Below are positions 25,057 through 37,907 of a DNA stretch of 64,000 nucleotides, one piece after another; positions within the stretch are counted from its first letter, which is position 1; every line of letters begins with the position of its first letter. The notes below the pieces were generated by a model, which was given only the letters and a program-made list of their open reading frames with translations, ran no database searches and was not told the origin of the DNA. Position numbers and translations under genes: made by a program. Source of the DNA: Apis mellifera (Eukaryota > Arthropoda > Insecta > Hymenoptera > Apidae); contig NC_037651.1 in NCBI RefSeq assembly GCF_003254395.2, positions 9,475,001 through 9,539,000 on the forward strand. Reading direction: 5' to 3'.

Positions 25057-25707
25057 GTGTGCGCGTGCGACGGTGGCGGCGCGTAACTTCGGTTCCATTA
25101 TTGAGCGATCGGGCGATCGAAAAATTCCCGCGCTTTTTCGCGCGCGGGAAGCCGAGTGGGGCGGGCTGACCTGCTATTGGCCACGCGCTCGGTCACCCCG
25201 CGTAAGCCCGCCAGGGGAGGGGAGGAGGATGGACTGTACACCCTCGGCAGGTATTTGTCTAGGCTGCAGCTATTGACCAGCTATCGATATCGTGGACACT
25301 CGCCGATATTATATTCGCCATCCTTCGTTTCTACCATTCTCTCTCCTTCTCTCTTTCTCTCAGTTTCGCTCCCCTCTCCACGCTCTCTACCCCTCTGTTT
25401 GTCGTTTCGCCCGCCCGAACGGCAGCAGCGCGAATTTCTGTCGAATTTCGGTTAATGAATTATATGCGTATACGTTGCAAATTTTATAGGCTGCGCGAAT
25501 ATATTATTCGGCCGAGGGAAATTGTTGTAATGCGCGCGCTATACGGCGGGGGTGGCGGTGGCGGCGATGGTGGTAGTGGCGGCGGCGGTGGCGCGTGAAC
25601 GCTGTGCTGAACGGTGCGGCAGTAAATTCCCGCCGTTTTTTCGATTTCGACCGGCCAATCGCGGCAAGGCAGCGAGATCTCGCACCGAAACGAGAAATCA
25701 ATATGGT

Positions 25708-25715
25708 ATGCAAAT
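25708..25715 (+). promoter_or_regulatory. candidate POU octamer ATGCAAAT
   Basis: A perfect octamer inside a lower-repeat, GC-rich island (about 25600-25840) that also has the CCAAT sequence GGCCAATCG about 50 bases away. POU factors are common neural regulators, fitting a neural gene such as dati. A single octamer can occur by chance. Confidence 0.3.
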
Positions 25716-27567
25716 GGTCGGGCGGAAGCGCGGCTATCGTTTGGGAAAACAACCGGGCAGCCGGGGGGGAGGCGGGGGAATTCGGAAGGAATTTCAACTG
25801 CGAGCACGCCGATTTTTCAATCGGCGAGATTGAATTGGTATGCCGTTAGTGGCGAGAGAGAGAGAGAGAGTAGTACGAGAGATCGAAAATGAGGAATTTT
25901 CTTGGTCGGATACGTGAAAGGGGAGGGATGTGTGTACGTGGAGGGGATAAAATTTCACTCGATCCGATCGATTCGATCAATCTCGATCCCGAAAACTTCC
26001 ATCCGCGATTTTTCCCTCCTCTTCGCGATTATCGTTTTCTTTCGAAGAGAGTGGAAGAGAGGGAATGAGAGAGTCTCCCTCCCTTTACACGGTTATTTAA
26101 AACCGTTTCATCGATAAAGACACGGAAACCGAAAGGCGTGCATGCGATAGATGCGCGTACACCGACGTCAGCTCAAGTACCAGCCGTAGCGGAGTAGAGT
26201 AGAGTAGAGTAGAGGGAACCTCGGTACGCGGGAAGGGTGATTATTAATGTAAGGGGTTGCTGAGCAGTAGTTACTTGCTCGTTGGTAGTCGTCGAAAAGG
26301 ACGAAGGGGTTGAAACGAGTGCGCTGAAATCAATGTCGGCCCTTTTTTTCTCCCTCCCCTCTTATTCTCCCATCCCCCTCGTTAAACACGGTTAAAGAAA
26401 CATCGCATTCAATATATATGTATATGAATATGTATATATATATTTTTTTCGCGCGAAAGTTTTTGATTCCTCGCGATAAAATTGGTTTTCCCCGTGGCAC
26501 GATCGTTCGAAAGGAATGTTTTGTTAAGAATCGATCTGTTATCCTCTCGCGGGTAACGAGAACTCTCTCTCTCTCTTTCTCTCTCTCTCGTTTCGATTAA
26601 ATAGCTGGCATACCGACGAGGTTTTCCCTTTTTCTTTTCTTTTCTCTTCGTCCTTTTTTTCCCCCCTCTTCTTTTCCTCCGATTGGGAAGCGGTTGAACG
26701 AGAAAAAGAGGGAGAGAGAGCGAGAGAGAGAGAGACTTTTCTCCAAGGGTCCAGTCATACGCGGCGCTGACCGTTCGGTTCTCGAGGCTAATACCTTCCG
26801 ATTGACTACGCTCATCCCTTAATGAAATTCTTTCTACCCGGGCGCGACCCATTGGCTGGCTTTGCCGTCGAATTTTCTCATTATATTCTACCGCCGCGCC
26901 GCGTCCCTCGCCCGTCCCATCCCGTTCTACGTCTTTCCGTCACTGCGCTATTCTTAGCCGAGCGGGCTACCCGCTCGATAAATTCGATCGTTCGCCCCGC
27001 GTAAATTGAACTTATCTGCAATACGCAACTTGTATGCATACCGGGCGACAACGTGTTCAGTCAACGGTGTCTTGGAAACCACCACGGCTCTGCCGCGGCA
27101 CGAGGCGCATTGAGCAATCTCGCAGCATGCATTAAAATTAGCCACAATCGGAACGCACGATCGCTTGTACAGATTATAATAGTATATTAATTTATTGATT
27201 ATCGACTGGCCGCGATGCAATGCGGTATTCATAGAATTTACTATCAGTCCCGGGAATACCGAATGCATGTATTAAACTCGCCCATTTTCTCCTCTCTCTC
27301 GTCGTTCGAAAACGGACGCCCGGATTATTTTCCACTCGCGGATCAATTTTCCTCCGTTTCCTCCGCCAGCAACGAGAATTATTCCGAATCGTTTCCGAAA
27401 ACCTTCGTCAACGAAGGAAGACGAAGAAAAAGAAGAACGCGAACGGCGAATAATTCGATGGTGGCTAATCGCGGCTAAATCCGCGGCCAAGTAACGAGTT
27501 CCCTCGCGAAGCCGATAGCATCGCGATACCCCGCTCGAGAGGGGCAGGGAGGAAGGGAATTACTCAC

Positions 27568-27886
27568 CCGTGTGCAGGCGGGTGTGTTGCTGTACGTGAC
27601 TGAGCTGCTTGAACCTGCGATCGCAATAGCTGCATTTGTACGGTTTCTCGCCGGTGTGGACCCTGATGTGCTGGACGAGCTGGTGGTTGCTGGAGAACGA
27701 CTTGAGGCATTGCTGGCACTGGTGCGGCTTTACCTCGTTCCCGGCGATCATCCCGCCCGGTCCAACGCCGATCGGGCCCAGCCCCGCCAGTCCGCCCGCA
27801 ACGCCGCCGCCAGCTCTCCCCGTCAGTGCACCCGCCGCGCCGAGCTCCCTCGCGTGCATCTGCATCGCGCTCTTGTGCATGAAGAT
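27568..27886 (-). CDS. dati: dati-like zinc-finger factor, exon with fingers 1 and 2
   Basis: The minus strand starts IFMHKSAMQMHAREL, passes through a Gly/Ala-rich linker (GGGVAGGLAGLGPIGVGPGG) and reaches finger 1 (27718-27656, CQQC...HIRVH), the canonical linker TGEKPYK and finger 2 (27634-27572, CSYC...HTRLH). Both fingers have complete C-x2-C-x12-H-x3-H ligands. The acceptor is gttcttctcgcag and the donor ACGG|GTGAGT; the exon ends in phase 1, matching the next exon. The first residues read smoothly after ...CWSTLQR of the exon at 52633, suggesting that the His/Pro exon between them may be optional. The DRRFKQLSHVQQH motif places it in the Rotund/Squeeze/LIN-29-like group. Confidence 0.92.
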
Positions 27887-30222
27887 CTGCGAGAAGAACT
27901 GCCACAGTTAGTTGGTACGCTGCACTTTTGCTCGAAACACGGAGGATGGCCGAATCGATGGAAGTTCCGACCGCTCCAACTCCCTCCGACCGCCATCGCC
28001 TCCTTGGTCGCCTCTTTCGGAGGCTAGGCCTACCCCGTTCGTCCTTCGTTTCCCTTCCTTTCCCTTTTCCTTTTCTTTTCTTTTCTTTTCTCCTTCCTTC
28101 TCTCGCCACCAAGGGCTCGATAAATATTAATTATTGTGTTTGTTATGTAGAAAGAAACGAAGGTGAACGGTTCAGCTTCGCCTCGTGTCGTTGTACGTGG
28201 ACGGTTCGAGCGATCCTTTCTCGCCTTTCGTCTTTTCCATCGCGAGTTTTTATCGCACGATATCCCGATTATCTCAGATGGATCATTGGCTCGGTACTCG
28301 TCGACTCGGAATGCTTCGTCGTACGAAACACCTCGTTTAAAAATTAACGATCGATCGATCGATCGGGGAAATTTTATCAATTTTTTTTTCCCTCCCCTTC
28401 CCTCTCCCCCTCCCTAAATTCCGTCGAGATCTCCGTCGAATTTTGTCCCTGTCGGGTGTTCTTCGATCCCACGCACGCGAATCGATTCGGTTCGTTTCTC
28501 GAGTTTCAAAGAGCGAATTCTTCTCTCGTGAATTTAATAGGAAACGCGTAACAGCTGGCCACGAAAGGGAGGAGGAGGAGGAGGAGAGGGAGGGGGAAGG
28601 GGGAGAGGTGAACAGTCCGTCGCCGTGGTTTTCGAAAGCAACCGTCCGATCGATGGTTTTCTTTCTTTCTTTTTTTTTTTTTATTTCTTTTTCGATTTAC
28701 GCTCGTTGTGCACGCGTGAATCGAATCGCGCACACGGCTCCTCGGCCGCGATCACGAGGAAACTGGTAGGGTAAAAGGAAGGCGGTGGAAGGAAGGAAGG
28801 AAGGAAGGAAGGAAGGGACGTGGCGGAACGAGCGGGTGGAACTCGAGCTCGATTTCGGGTTCTCGCCGAGGGAACAGGTGTTGCTCCCATCCTCGTCCCC
28901 GGTGTGGGTGTAGGTGAACGAACCAAAGGGTTCAACGGTGGAACCAGCCGAGGGTACAGTTGGTGGCAAAAGTCGAGAGATTTCGAAAAGAGTAGCAGCG
29001 TGGAGGAGTGGGAAGAGGTCGCGGGAATTAAAAGAAGGGAAAACCTCTGCCCACCACCTCTTCAACCGGGGTGGAAACACGGGAGAGGAAGGGATGGATG
29101 GATGGATGGATGGATGGGACGGGGAGGCCGAAGGATTTTATTAAAATATGTTAAAACTGTGTAATTAAAATCGAAAAATCTCGCGAGAAGTTTTAAGAAT
29201 CTTAGGCCACCCTTTGCGACAAAGACAGAGAGAGAGAAAGAGAGAGGGGCGGAACGAGATAGAGGAAAAGGGCGGGGAGAGAATTGAAATTGTCACCAAC
29301 CGAGGGTTCTCAAGTTTCTGCGACTTTCAACCCTTTCTTTGCGGGAGCGAGCGACGCGACGTTGGATATTTGACGGCCGACCTTCGACACTGGGCATCCC
29401 TGATTCTTAATCCCCGTGAGAGAGGGAGAGCCTGCAACTCGATTTTATTCCATCTTTTTTTTCTCTCTCCCTCTCTCTCTCTCTCTCTCCTGGATACTTC
29501 TTTCTTTCGTTCGAAGGAGAGACGAATCGAATCAATCCGAGGCCCCGAACGTTTCTCGTCGATTTCGATGATAAATCGTGCGAGACATCCTTTCTCCGAT
29601 TTCCTGCTTCCTGTTCCGATGTAATATCCCTCTCCCCTTTCCTCCTCGTCTTTTTTTTTTATTTTCTCTATCGCGGCACAAAGAAAGAGATCGCGGTTTA
29701 CGCGGTTACGGAACGCGAATCCAGCGTTTTTCCCGACCAACGATTGACCAAGGGTCGCGAAGAGGGTGAGAAAGAGGGCGAGAGCACGAGGCTTTTCGAC
29801 AGCGAGCGGCAAAGTCGAGTTGCGAATTTTTAACGACCGTCTCAAGTGGTCCGGCGAGATTTTTGAGAAAGTCGCGGAGAACGTTGTCTCCGTTTTCGAG
29901 ACATTAATCTCTCCTCTCTCTCTCTCTCTCTTCCTTCCCCTCCCTTTCTTCCACCGATTTTTTTTAAGCAAATGCTAATTAAGCGACAACGGTTCAACGG
30001 CTCGCGCACGGTTTTTCTCGAAACTCGAACACCATACGTTCATTAATCACATTTTTATCTGGTGGCAGACGGAAAATTGCGTTCCGTCGCCCGGCCATAC
30101 CGCCGCTTCTTCAATCCTTCTTTTTTTTTTTTTTTTTTTTCTGATTTATCGTTGTCGTCGTCTGCGGGGGAGAGAAGGAAGGGAGGGAAAGGGGAGAAAA
30201 AAAGGGAGAAACGCTCGAAGGA

Positions 30223-30266
<44 letters not shown>

Positions 30267-30629
30267 AGAGCGGGCAGACGAGCGAGGAGAGGAAGGAGGA
30301 AGAAGAAAGCGGGAAGAGAGTTGGCTGGTTGCGGGCCGCCGGCTTAATGTCCTTAATAATGGAAAAATATATCATCCGCTATATTTCCTAAAAGGCATCC
30401 CTCATCTCGATTTCGCCGCTTTCTCCCTCTCTCTCTCTCTCTCTCTCTCTTTCCTTCCTCTTCTCTCCTCCTTTCCCCTTCACTTTTGGTACGGAAGATC
30501 GGCGAAGGAAAGGGATCGGAGCGACTCGGTTCGACTCGAAGTTGGCCACGTTCGTACGCCAGACGGAAAGTTTGTCCGTTTTTTCGAAAGGGAGAAGATG
30601 CCAAAAGGATGCCGGACGATGCAACCCTT

Positions 30630-30665
<36 letters not shown>

Positions 30666-32586
30666 CCTCTCCCTCGGTAAATTACGGCCGAATAACATTG
30701 GTCACTGGAAGTAGGCTACTTTATACACTTGGAACACAAAGCAAAGGTCTCACCTGCTGACCATATGCCTTTTCTCCGTGGCACACATACGTGGGTAACG
30801 TGTTCCGTCCACCCACGCACGCCGGCCATCTAGCACTTCGCATGTGCTATTAACTCGGAGGTATGTGTGCCTCTCTGTACTCGCGCGCGCACCTTTCCGC
30901 CTGCCTCTCTCTCTCTCTCTCTCTCTCTCCCTCCGTGTGCAACGGGCCTGGCGCGCGTATATACGTGTGCGTGCACGCGGAGACAACGTCCAATCTAACC
31001 TACCTAGCGTTGCCTGACTCATTCTCCTACCTACCCACCTATCTGTCTAAACTGCGGCCGCGAATAGTGCCGTAATATAAAGGAAAAGGTGGACCTTCTC
31101 CGCCTCTTTCTCTCCCCCTCTCCCCTCCCTTTCTCTCTCTCTCTCTCTCTGTCTATAATCACCGCTTTTAATCCGTCTGAATCGCGCCACCATGATCCGC
31201 TACCTCGTGTTCCTCGCGCTTCCGGTTGTAGCCTAACCTGCCTGCCGGATCCTCCTCCACCTCCTCCTCCTCCTTTCTTCTTTTTCCTTTTTCAGATTCC
31301 TATGCGTATACGTGTCGATCGTCTACGTATCGAATGATTAATCCTGATTCTTTTTTTTTTTTTTTTGGTAAAAGGAGGCGAAGGACCTCTCCATAATCCA
31401 CACAAAGATCTTGCCCCGATTTCGCGTAGATTCCCCCTCCCCCTCGATAAAGCGATCGGTGCGCGAGAGGTGGCCTTGAGGCGAATTCTACCTTCGATAC
31501 GTAGCCTTTGGAGAGAGAGAAAGAGAGAGAGAGAGAAGGAACGCGCGTGTTCGGTACACAGATTTTTAACGATTTCGCGAAACGTGTTCCACGAGACATC
31601 GTGGTATATCGAAGAGAAGATTCTTTTTTTTTCTTCGCTCGTCGAAGAGCGGATCGATCGATCCTCGAAAATATGCCGAATATTCTTCGAATTCTTTTTT
31701 TTTCTCGAAAGGAACGGAACGGAAAAACGGGTTGAAAATTATGGAGGGAGAAGAGAAACGTCTCGTTTCCAGACGCCGCGTTACCAGACGCCGGTTTAAC
31801 CCGAGTTGGTGTCAAAATAGCACGTAGGGAACCTTAGACCGGCTACGTTATAATAATCGTCCATACTTGTACCCGCTATATATACTATATAACCAGGTAT
31901 ATTCCACGGCTAGCGATCGTAGAGACCGATGGTGCAACGGTGGTGGTGGTGGTGGTGGTGGTGGTGGGAAGCGAACTTGTACCATAGGCAGTTAAAGTCA
32001 TCGTTGTAGGTTTCCCTCGCGATATTAATCACGCGTACGCCTTGCCGTGTAAGCCGCGCGGAGTAACAATCTCTAATCCTCGATGAAACGGCGCTCGATT
32101 AGCCCAATAAGAGGGCAACGACAGACGGCTTTACATACTTCACCTCCTCGGTCACTTTCTACTCCGTCCGTATATCCTTAAACGGTTCACCGCGATCCTT
32201 TGCTTCGCCTTCGATCCATCGCTATCCAGTTAGACCGCATAATATATTCGTCCGCATTTTTATCGCCAAAGCGACGAAAATGTTATCCCTTTCTCGACCG
32301 ATGGAAACGGAATTTCGAATTTTTCTCTTTCCTTTTTTCTATCAATTTTCTCCTCGTGTTCACACGTATATATATATATATGTATATACACGAAGCATCG
32401 AAGCACACGAAGGTGACAGAGAAGAAGGAGGAGGAGGAGAAGTTTTGGAACGACGTTGAGGGACGCGTTGGAAGGAGGGGTTGGGAAGGAGGTAGGTCGG
32501 TCGATCTAGCGAGTTTTCGAAAGATTCTTGGAGTTGTAGGGAAGATAGCCGGTCGAAGCACAGGCTGGAATATCGTCAATAATTAC
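27887..32586 (-). other. intron between the His/Pro exon and the finger 1-2 exon
   Basis: Intron of about 4.7 kb with donor GAG|GTAATT at 32587/32586 and acceptor TCGCAG at 27887-27892. It holds GGAA arrays (28791-28815), a GGAT run near 29094-29117, a GAAA array (30221-30267), two CT runs and GGT repeats near 31941-31966. No further exon was recognised. Confidence 0.75.
30221..30267 (+). repeat. GAAA tetranucleotide microsatellite
   Basis: About twelve GAAA units without interruption, continuing into GA-rich sequence. A similar array lies at about 59813-59847. Confidence 0.95.
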
Positions 32587-32772
32587 CTCGTGCGGCAAGT
32601 GGTGATGAGGATGCTGATACGGCGGCGGTACGTACGGCGGGTGGCTCGGATGATTGTGGGGGTGAGGTCGGGGATGGTTTTGATGTTGGGCTTGCGGCGG
32701 GAGCGGTTGGGGCGCAGGGGGCGGTGTCCAAGGCCCGTGGTTCGGCCCGTGGCTTTCATTGGTGCCATACAT
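32587..32772 (-). CDS. dati: dati-like zinc-finger factor, His/Pro-rich exon (possible cassette)
   Basis: Sixty-two codons from MYGTNESHGPNHGPW to YQHPHHHLPHE, rich in His, Pro and Gln, low-complexity and probably disordered. The acceptor is attcttccctgaag and the donor GAG|GTAATT. Length is divisible by three and both ends are phase 0, so including or skipping it keeps the frame. Skipping it would join ...EECWSTLQR directly to IFMHKSAMQ, which looks like one continuous segment, so this exon may be alternatively used. The first codon is ATG directly after the acceptor, so a transcript starting just upstream could also begin translation here. Its role is unknown; possibly it changes spacing between the activation-like region and the fingers. 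Confidence 0.75.
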
Positions 32773-33900
32773 CTTCAGGGAAGAATCTCGAGCACGCGAC
32801 CTGAAGAGTCCCTCCCGCCCTCCACGCACGGTGATACGAAAGACTCTGATACCGACATGGCTACCCTTATTCCAGGTCGCATTCGCGACACGCTTGATTC
32901 CGATTCCCTTTCGGCCACGTCCTGCTGTGTCCCCCGCTCGCCCGCCTTCGAGATGTTACGAGATCCCTGGAGATCCGACGTCGCCACGCGTCGTCCCCCT
33001 TTTATTTTATATTCTCCTCCAATTTTCTCGCGCCAAACTCTTCCACTTCCGCCCCCTTCCGACTCTTCCTACCTTCTTCGTCGAGAGGAGGGAAGGCAGG
33101 AAGGAAGAAGGGACTCGTTCTCTCCGATCTTTATCATTCGATATCTCTTTATTATTAGGCGGAACAAACGACGAACGGCCACGTTTCTTTTTTTTTTTTC
33201 GAGAGAGAGAGCACGACCACGCGTTTGTCGCGTGAGAATGAGACACTGCGAAACGAGGCACACGAGGGCGTGATTCTTCTTTTGTCTAGTATTATTATCC
33301 TTCCAGTGTGAGAACGGTATCGTTCCACTTTCACGTGCTTACTTTTCGAGTCTACAGTATCTATATGTGTATATGCATATATGTATATATTATATACATA
33401 TAGCATACGTATATATATATATATTATTTTTCTTTCTTTCTTTCTCTTTTTTTTCCTTCAATACGAATTCGATATCCCTCTGTCACTTCTTTCTTTTCTC
33501 TGTCTCCGAGCAAACTTCTCCCTTATTTCAGATACGATCTGAACGATCTGGTTGGGAACGGATTCGAACGGACGGAACGATGACTCGATATCATTCGCAG
33601 GTACATCTTTGGCGTCTATATAATTCCTCTTGAATATATGTATATATACATGTACATATATATATGCGTATATATTCTATACACGCACGTATATAGAATA
33701 GGAAAACGTAGAGTAGAGAAGAAGAAGAAGAAAAAGTGAAAAGTCTCTCTCTCTCCCTTGTTCACGAAAATATTGCAAACGAACACACACGGTGGACGAA
33801 ACTCACTGTTTTTCACGTACGAACATGTGGGAACGCTTCTCCGGCTTGAATCACTGTGTTACCACACGATAACTCCCCCCTCGAAATAAAGCGAAACCAA

Positions 33901-33901
33901 A

Positions 33902-33953
<52 letters not shown>

Positions 33954-33960
33954 GGCGGCG
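33901..33960 (+). repeat. GGC and GAC triplet microsatellite
   Basis: A GGC run changes into GAC triplets and returns to GGC. The opposite strand reads CCG and GTC. Intronic with no coding support. Confidence 0.9.
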
Positions 33961-35630
33961 AAGAAGAACCGGCGGTTAGAGAGATCGGACAAAGAGGAGG
34001 AGGGATCGTCGCGGACGAAGGACGAACGAAGCGCGTCCTACCGAGTCCCACTTCGGAAACGAATATCACTCTACACGACCGCGCGCAATTTCTTCTTCCC
34101 GACCACGTCCTTTTCCTCTTTTCTTATTTTATCATTCCCTATCGATCCTCCTCTCCTTTTTTTTCTTATTGCTGCGTTATTGTTGTCGTTACTCTCTCTC
34201 TCTCTCTCTCTCTCTCCCTCTTCCTCTCTTCCTCTCTTTTCTCCCGATCCACGGGGGTAGCTGGCGCGCCCGTGTAGCGTAAAAGCGCGGACGCAGCGCT
34301 GTACGCCAGCGTGTGGCGTCTCTCGCGAACTAAGCCGGTCGAAGGGGGGGACAGAGCGATTTCTTGGTCTTTCGCGCTGTGCGTGTGCTAAACGGGGGAA
34401 GAAAAAAGGTGGAAAGGCGCTGATAACGCGCGGCGACGAAAAATCGCCGGCTACTCGAAGAGATATCGATTGAAATAACACGATTCCGGGGAACGCGAGC
34501 CAATCGGCACCGCTGACACGGCGGAAGGGGCCAATCGTGCCCGGTTCTATCTCTCTTTCACAACCTCCCTCGCTCGCTCCCCTACTTCTTCTCGTCATAC
34601 GCGTCCTCCGCCGTCCCCCTTTCTCTCCCTCTCCTCCACTCCGTGTGTATCTGTGCGTTTACGTGTGTCTGCCCCGCGTGTGTGTGCCCCGTGTGTGTGC
34701 ATCCGTGTGCGCGTGTGTTCCCTCCACTACTCCTCCTCCTCCTCCTCCTCCTCCTCATCGTGCGGCCGCGCTCGCCACTATTGCCACCGCCGCAACATTC
34801 GTCGCTGCTTCTCTTCCTCCACCCTCGCCTCCACCGAATAGAAGGCGAGAATAGAAAGAGAGAAGAGAAGCGACCGGTGCTCGAGCAGGGTAGGAGAGAC
34901 GGAAACAGCTTGCGCGTTGCGCCGTTCAGGAAGTATTTCGCGATTCCGATATCGAGTCATCTCTTCGACCCGATCGCGCACGCGGTTTTTTCCATTCCAC
35001 CGCCTCTTCTTCTTCTTCTTCTTCTTCCGTCCACGCGACCATCCGACCTTTGGGGCGCAGCGGGAGTCTCCCGTGCCCCCCCAACGTTGCTCGCGCCATT
35101 CTATATTATTCGAAAAGGCGGAAATGGATCGCGGGCAACGTCGGTCACTCGTTTCGAATCGAGATGGTCAACCCTTTCTTTCGTTCATCGTCGTCGCCGG
35201 TTTCTCATCTCGGTCGAGGGAATTAATTTGGAACGATAATATTATTCGAAATATTGTTCCCTCTTCTACTTGCGTTTGCTTCGATTGATTCGACCCTTGC
35301 GCGAAGTTTCGAGACAAGGAGGATTTCGAATTAGGGATCGAAAATATGCAACGGGAACGGCGAGGGAAGGAAGGGAGAAGAAAAGAAAGAGAAAGGAAGG
35401 AAGGAAGGAAGGAAGAAGTGGCGCGAAACGATTCGATCCGGTGCTCCTTGAAACTCGTTCCTCGGTTCGCCATCTTTCTCCCGTTGCTCGTTGAAATTAT
35501 TTTGGGCGTGGAGCGCGGCGAAGGTTAGTGCCATAGTTAAGCGCGCTAAAAGTGTGTCCGGCTAGAGGCAGGGAGGAAAAAATAGGGCGGGGTCTCTTTG
35601 TGAGCAGACTTTGCCTATCCATCATGGCCG

Positions 35631-35654
35631 CTTTATCAATGACGTCATGATAAG
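35631..35654. promoter_or_regulatory. palindromic CRE flanked by GATA sites
   Basis: TTATCA, then TGACGTCA, then TGATAA form an imperfect palindrome; the core TGACGTCA is a perfect cAMP response element (CREB/ATF) and the flanks are GATA sites on opposite strands. A GGGCGGGG GC box lies at 35585-35592 and a GCCATCTT YY1-like site at about 35470. The combination suggests an enhancer or an internal promoter. No exon or start site was recognised next to it. Confidence 0.4.
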
Positions 35655-37871
35655 AACATTCACGCACAGGCAAACGCATATCGTTGGTGAGACTCGAACG
35701 GGAACGGAAGATCGAACCGGACGATTTCCTCGCTTTTTATCTCTTTCGTTAACTCTCCTCGCCATCATCTCGACGTCACGAAACGAAGGAAAAAAAAAGA
35801 AATAGTAAAAAGAAGAAAAAAAAAAAGAGAAAAATAAATATGATTTCCATCGCTCGAGATAGATCGATAGCTCGAGTATCGCTTAGATAAAAAACTTCTC
35901 GATCGTACGAATTAATCGAGTACGTTCGAGATAAGAGAAGAGAACGGTGGGGTCTTCCGTCCATTCGTCCGTCCATCCATCCATTCGTTCGTATTCGATG
36001 CATAGATTCGAATTTCACGCGAAAGCGGACAACGTTGGAGAAGAGGAGGGGGAGGGGCGATTGGACGCGACGAATAATAGAGAATAAACGGAGGGAAAAA
36101 TTTGTCCGGTTGATCCGATTGGAAAAGGAGCGGCGGTGTTGCATCCGACCCGTTACGGAGAAAGTAAGTGCATATCGGGCGATATCGAGCAATGCAGGAC
36201 AATCGAGATACCGCATTCAAAGTCCATCGGCACCGTTGACCGAAGTATTAAAGGTCGGGCAAAAATAACGCGAACCTTGGTTTGTCTTCGCTTTGTCTTT
36301 TATCTCTCTCACCCCTCCCTCCTCCCCCCCCCATGCTCGTTTCTCAAACTTTTCCAAGATCTTCAATCGGATCGATAATATCATCCAGGATTTGGTTTGG
36401 AGGAGATGATTCTATATAACGGTTTCCTAAATTCGGCGCGAGCGAGAGGGAGCGAGAGAAGGGGCAGAGGGGGGAGGGGAGAGGGAAAGCCTCGCCGACG
36501 CGAGGTGAATCTCGACGATCGAGAGAGAAAGAGAGAGAGAGAAATTTCCGCGCAACGCGTCAGTTTTAAATAGTCGTGACTATTCTTTCGTGACAGCTAC
36601 TTGTTTATCCTTCTTTGCATTTTTACGATTTGAAGGAGGGAGGAGGGAGGAGGGGAAGAGGAGGAGTGCGCGAGCGCGCGCGACACCTGGCTCGATTATT
36701 TTCGTATTTAACCATTCTGGCGCGCGCGGGCTTATCCGGGGAATAAATAAAGAACGCGAAAAAAGAATGCGAGAAGAAAGAAGGAGGCGAGAGAGCGAGA
36801 GGGAGGGAGGGAGAGAGCGAGCGAGCGAGGAGAGGGAGAGGGAGAGGGAGAGAGAGGGGGGAAAAAAAAGAGGAATATCTGGCGAAGGCCGAGGCGCGAG
36901 CGTTCTCGTCGCCATCCCTCTTTGAAAGTACTGACCACAGACAACTCCGGCACGCGGGAGGGAGATAAAGAAAAAGAAGGAGGAGGAGGAGGAGGAGGAG
37001 GCGGAAAAAAGGAAGAAGCGCGGTCAGGGAGGGAAGGAGCGGGGAGCACGGCGAGAGGGAGAGAAGATGGGCAATAAAAATAAAGCACCGTCGGCGGCGT
37101 CGGGTTGTGTGCGAGCCACGGACGCGCCGAAGGGGCTGAAGAGCGAGGCGCGAGCGAGTTGCGTGGCTCCTCGGAGCGCACGAAAGAAGCAGAGCAATGA
37201 AAGAAGAAGGTGCCGCTGGTGAAGGCGGGCAAGAAAATAAGAGGAATAACGAAAGAAGCAAATAAGAGTCTCTCTGTGCTTCTTCCTCTTTCTCCTCCTC
37301 CGCCTTCGCCCCCACCACAGTGGCGTAGCCTCCTCTTTCTCGTGGCTTTGCTCGCCGGCTGGTGGGGAGAGGCAATGAACAAGAAGAAGGCGAGAACCGG
37401 GACCCGCGGAGAGGGAAATCCTGGCATCGACAGAGAAAGACACCGAAGGAACGGGAGAAAGACGGTTGGATACCGACAAAGACGGAGTTTCGCTCGCTCC
37501 CGCGAGATGGAAGAGGAGAAAAGGCGAGGACCAAAGAGAGAGAAAAGTCTGACAGGCCTTGGCTGCTGCAGCCGCTCCGAGCCGCGTTGCCAAGTCTCAT
37601 TTGTTTATCATAGTTCGCCGGCCTGGCCTTTACTATCTTGAAAAAAATCACGTCCCAATTTTTTCCATCGTCCAAGATTGCGTTCTCGTCGATCGAGAGG
37701 ATCGATCGCTTTTCCCCGTTCGACCGACCGACCGTGTGTCCCTAACTGCGCCCGCCACCGTGTCCGCACCCTCGTTTTTCCATTTCCATTTCGATTCGCG
37801 CCAACCGTGTACAGCGCTACTACGAGTATTAACGTAACAATGGGACAAAAGTTTGGGGGAGATTCGTTCAA

Positions 37872-37907
<36 letters not shown>

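Larger units (their letters stand above)
11221..27567 (-). other. intron between the finger 1-2 exon and the finger 3-4 exon
   Basis: Intron of about 16.3 kb with donor G|GTGAGT at 27568/27567 and acceptor TTTCAG at 11221-11226. Contents include a long CT run (12471-12511), a 10-base GA/GC repeat (13197-13250), an ATT array (13806-13850), a perfect GC-rich hairpin (17020-17044), a tandem duplication (24398-24655), a GGT array (24984-25056) and several lower-repeat islands (about 12830-13130, 16490-16690, 17240-17400, 25140-25270, 25600-25840, 27000-27260) that could be regulatory. No extra exon with convincing splice sites and protein features was found. Confidence 0.75.

Noticed and set aside
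32200..33273. 357-codon plus-strand frame
   Set aside because: Antisense across the His/Pro exon and flanking repeats; no domain.
36623..37675. 350-codon minus-strand frame
   Set aside because: Leu/Ser/Pro low-complexity translation of CT-rich DNA.
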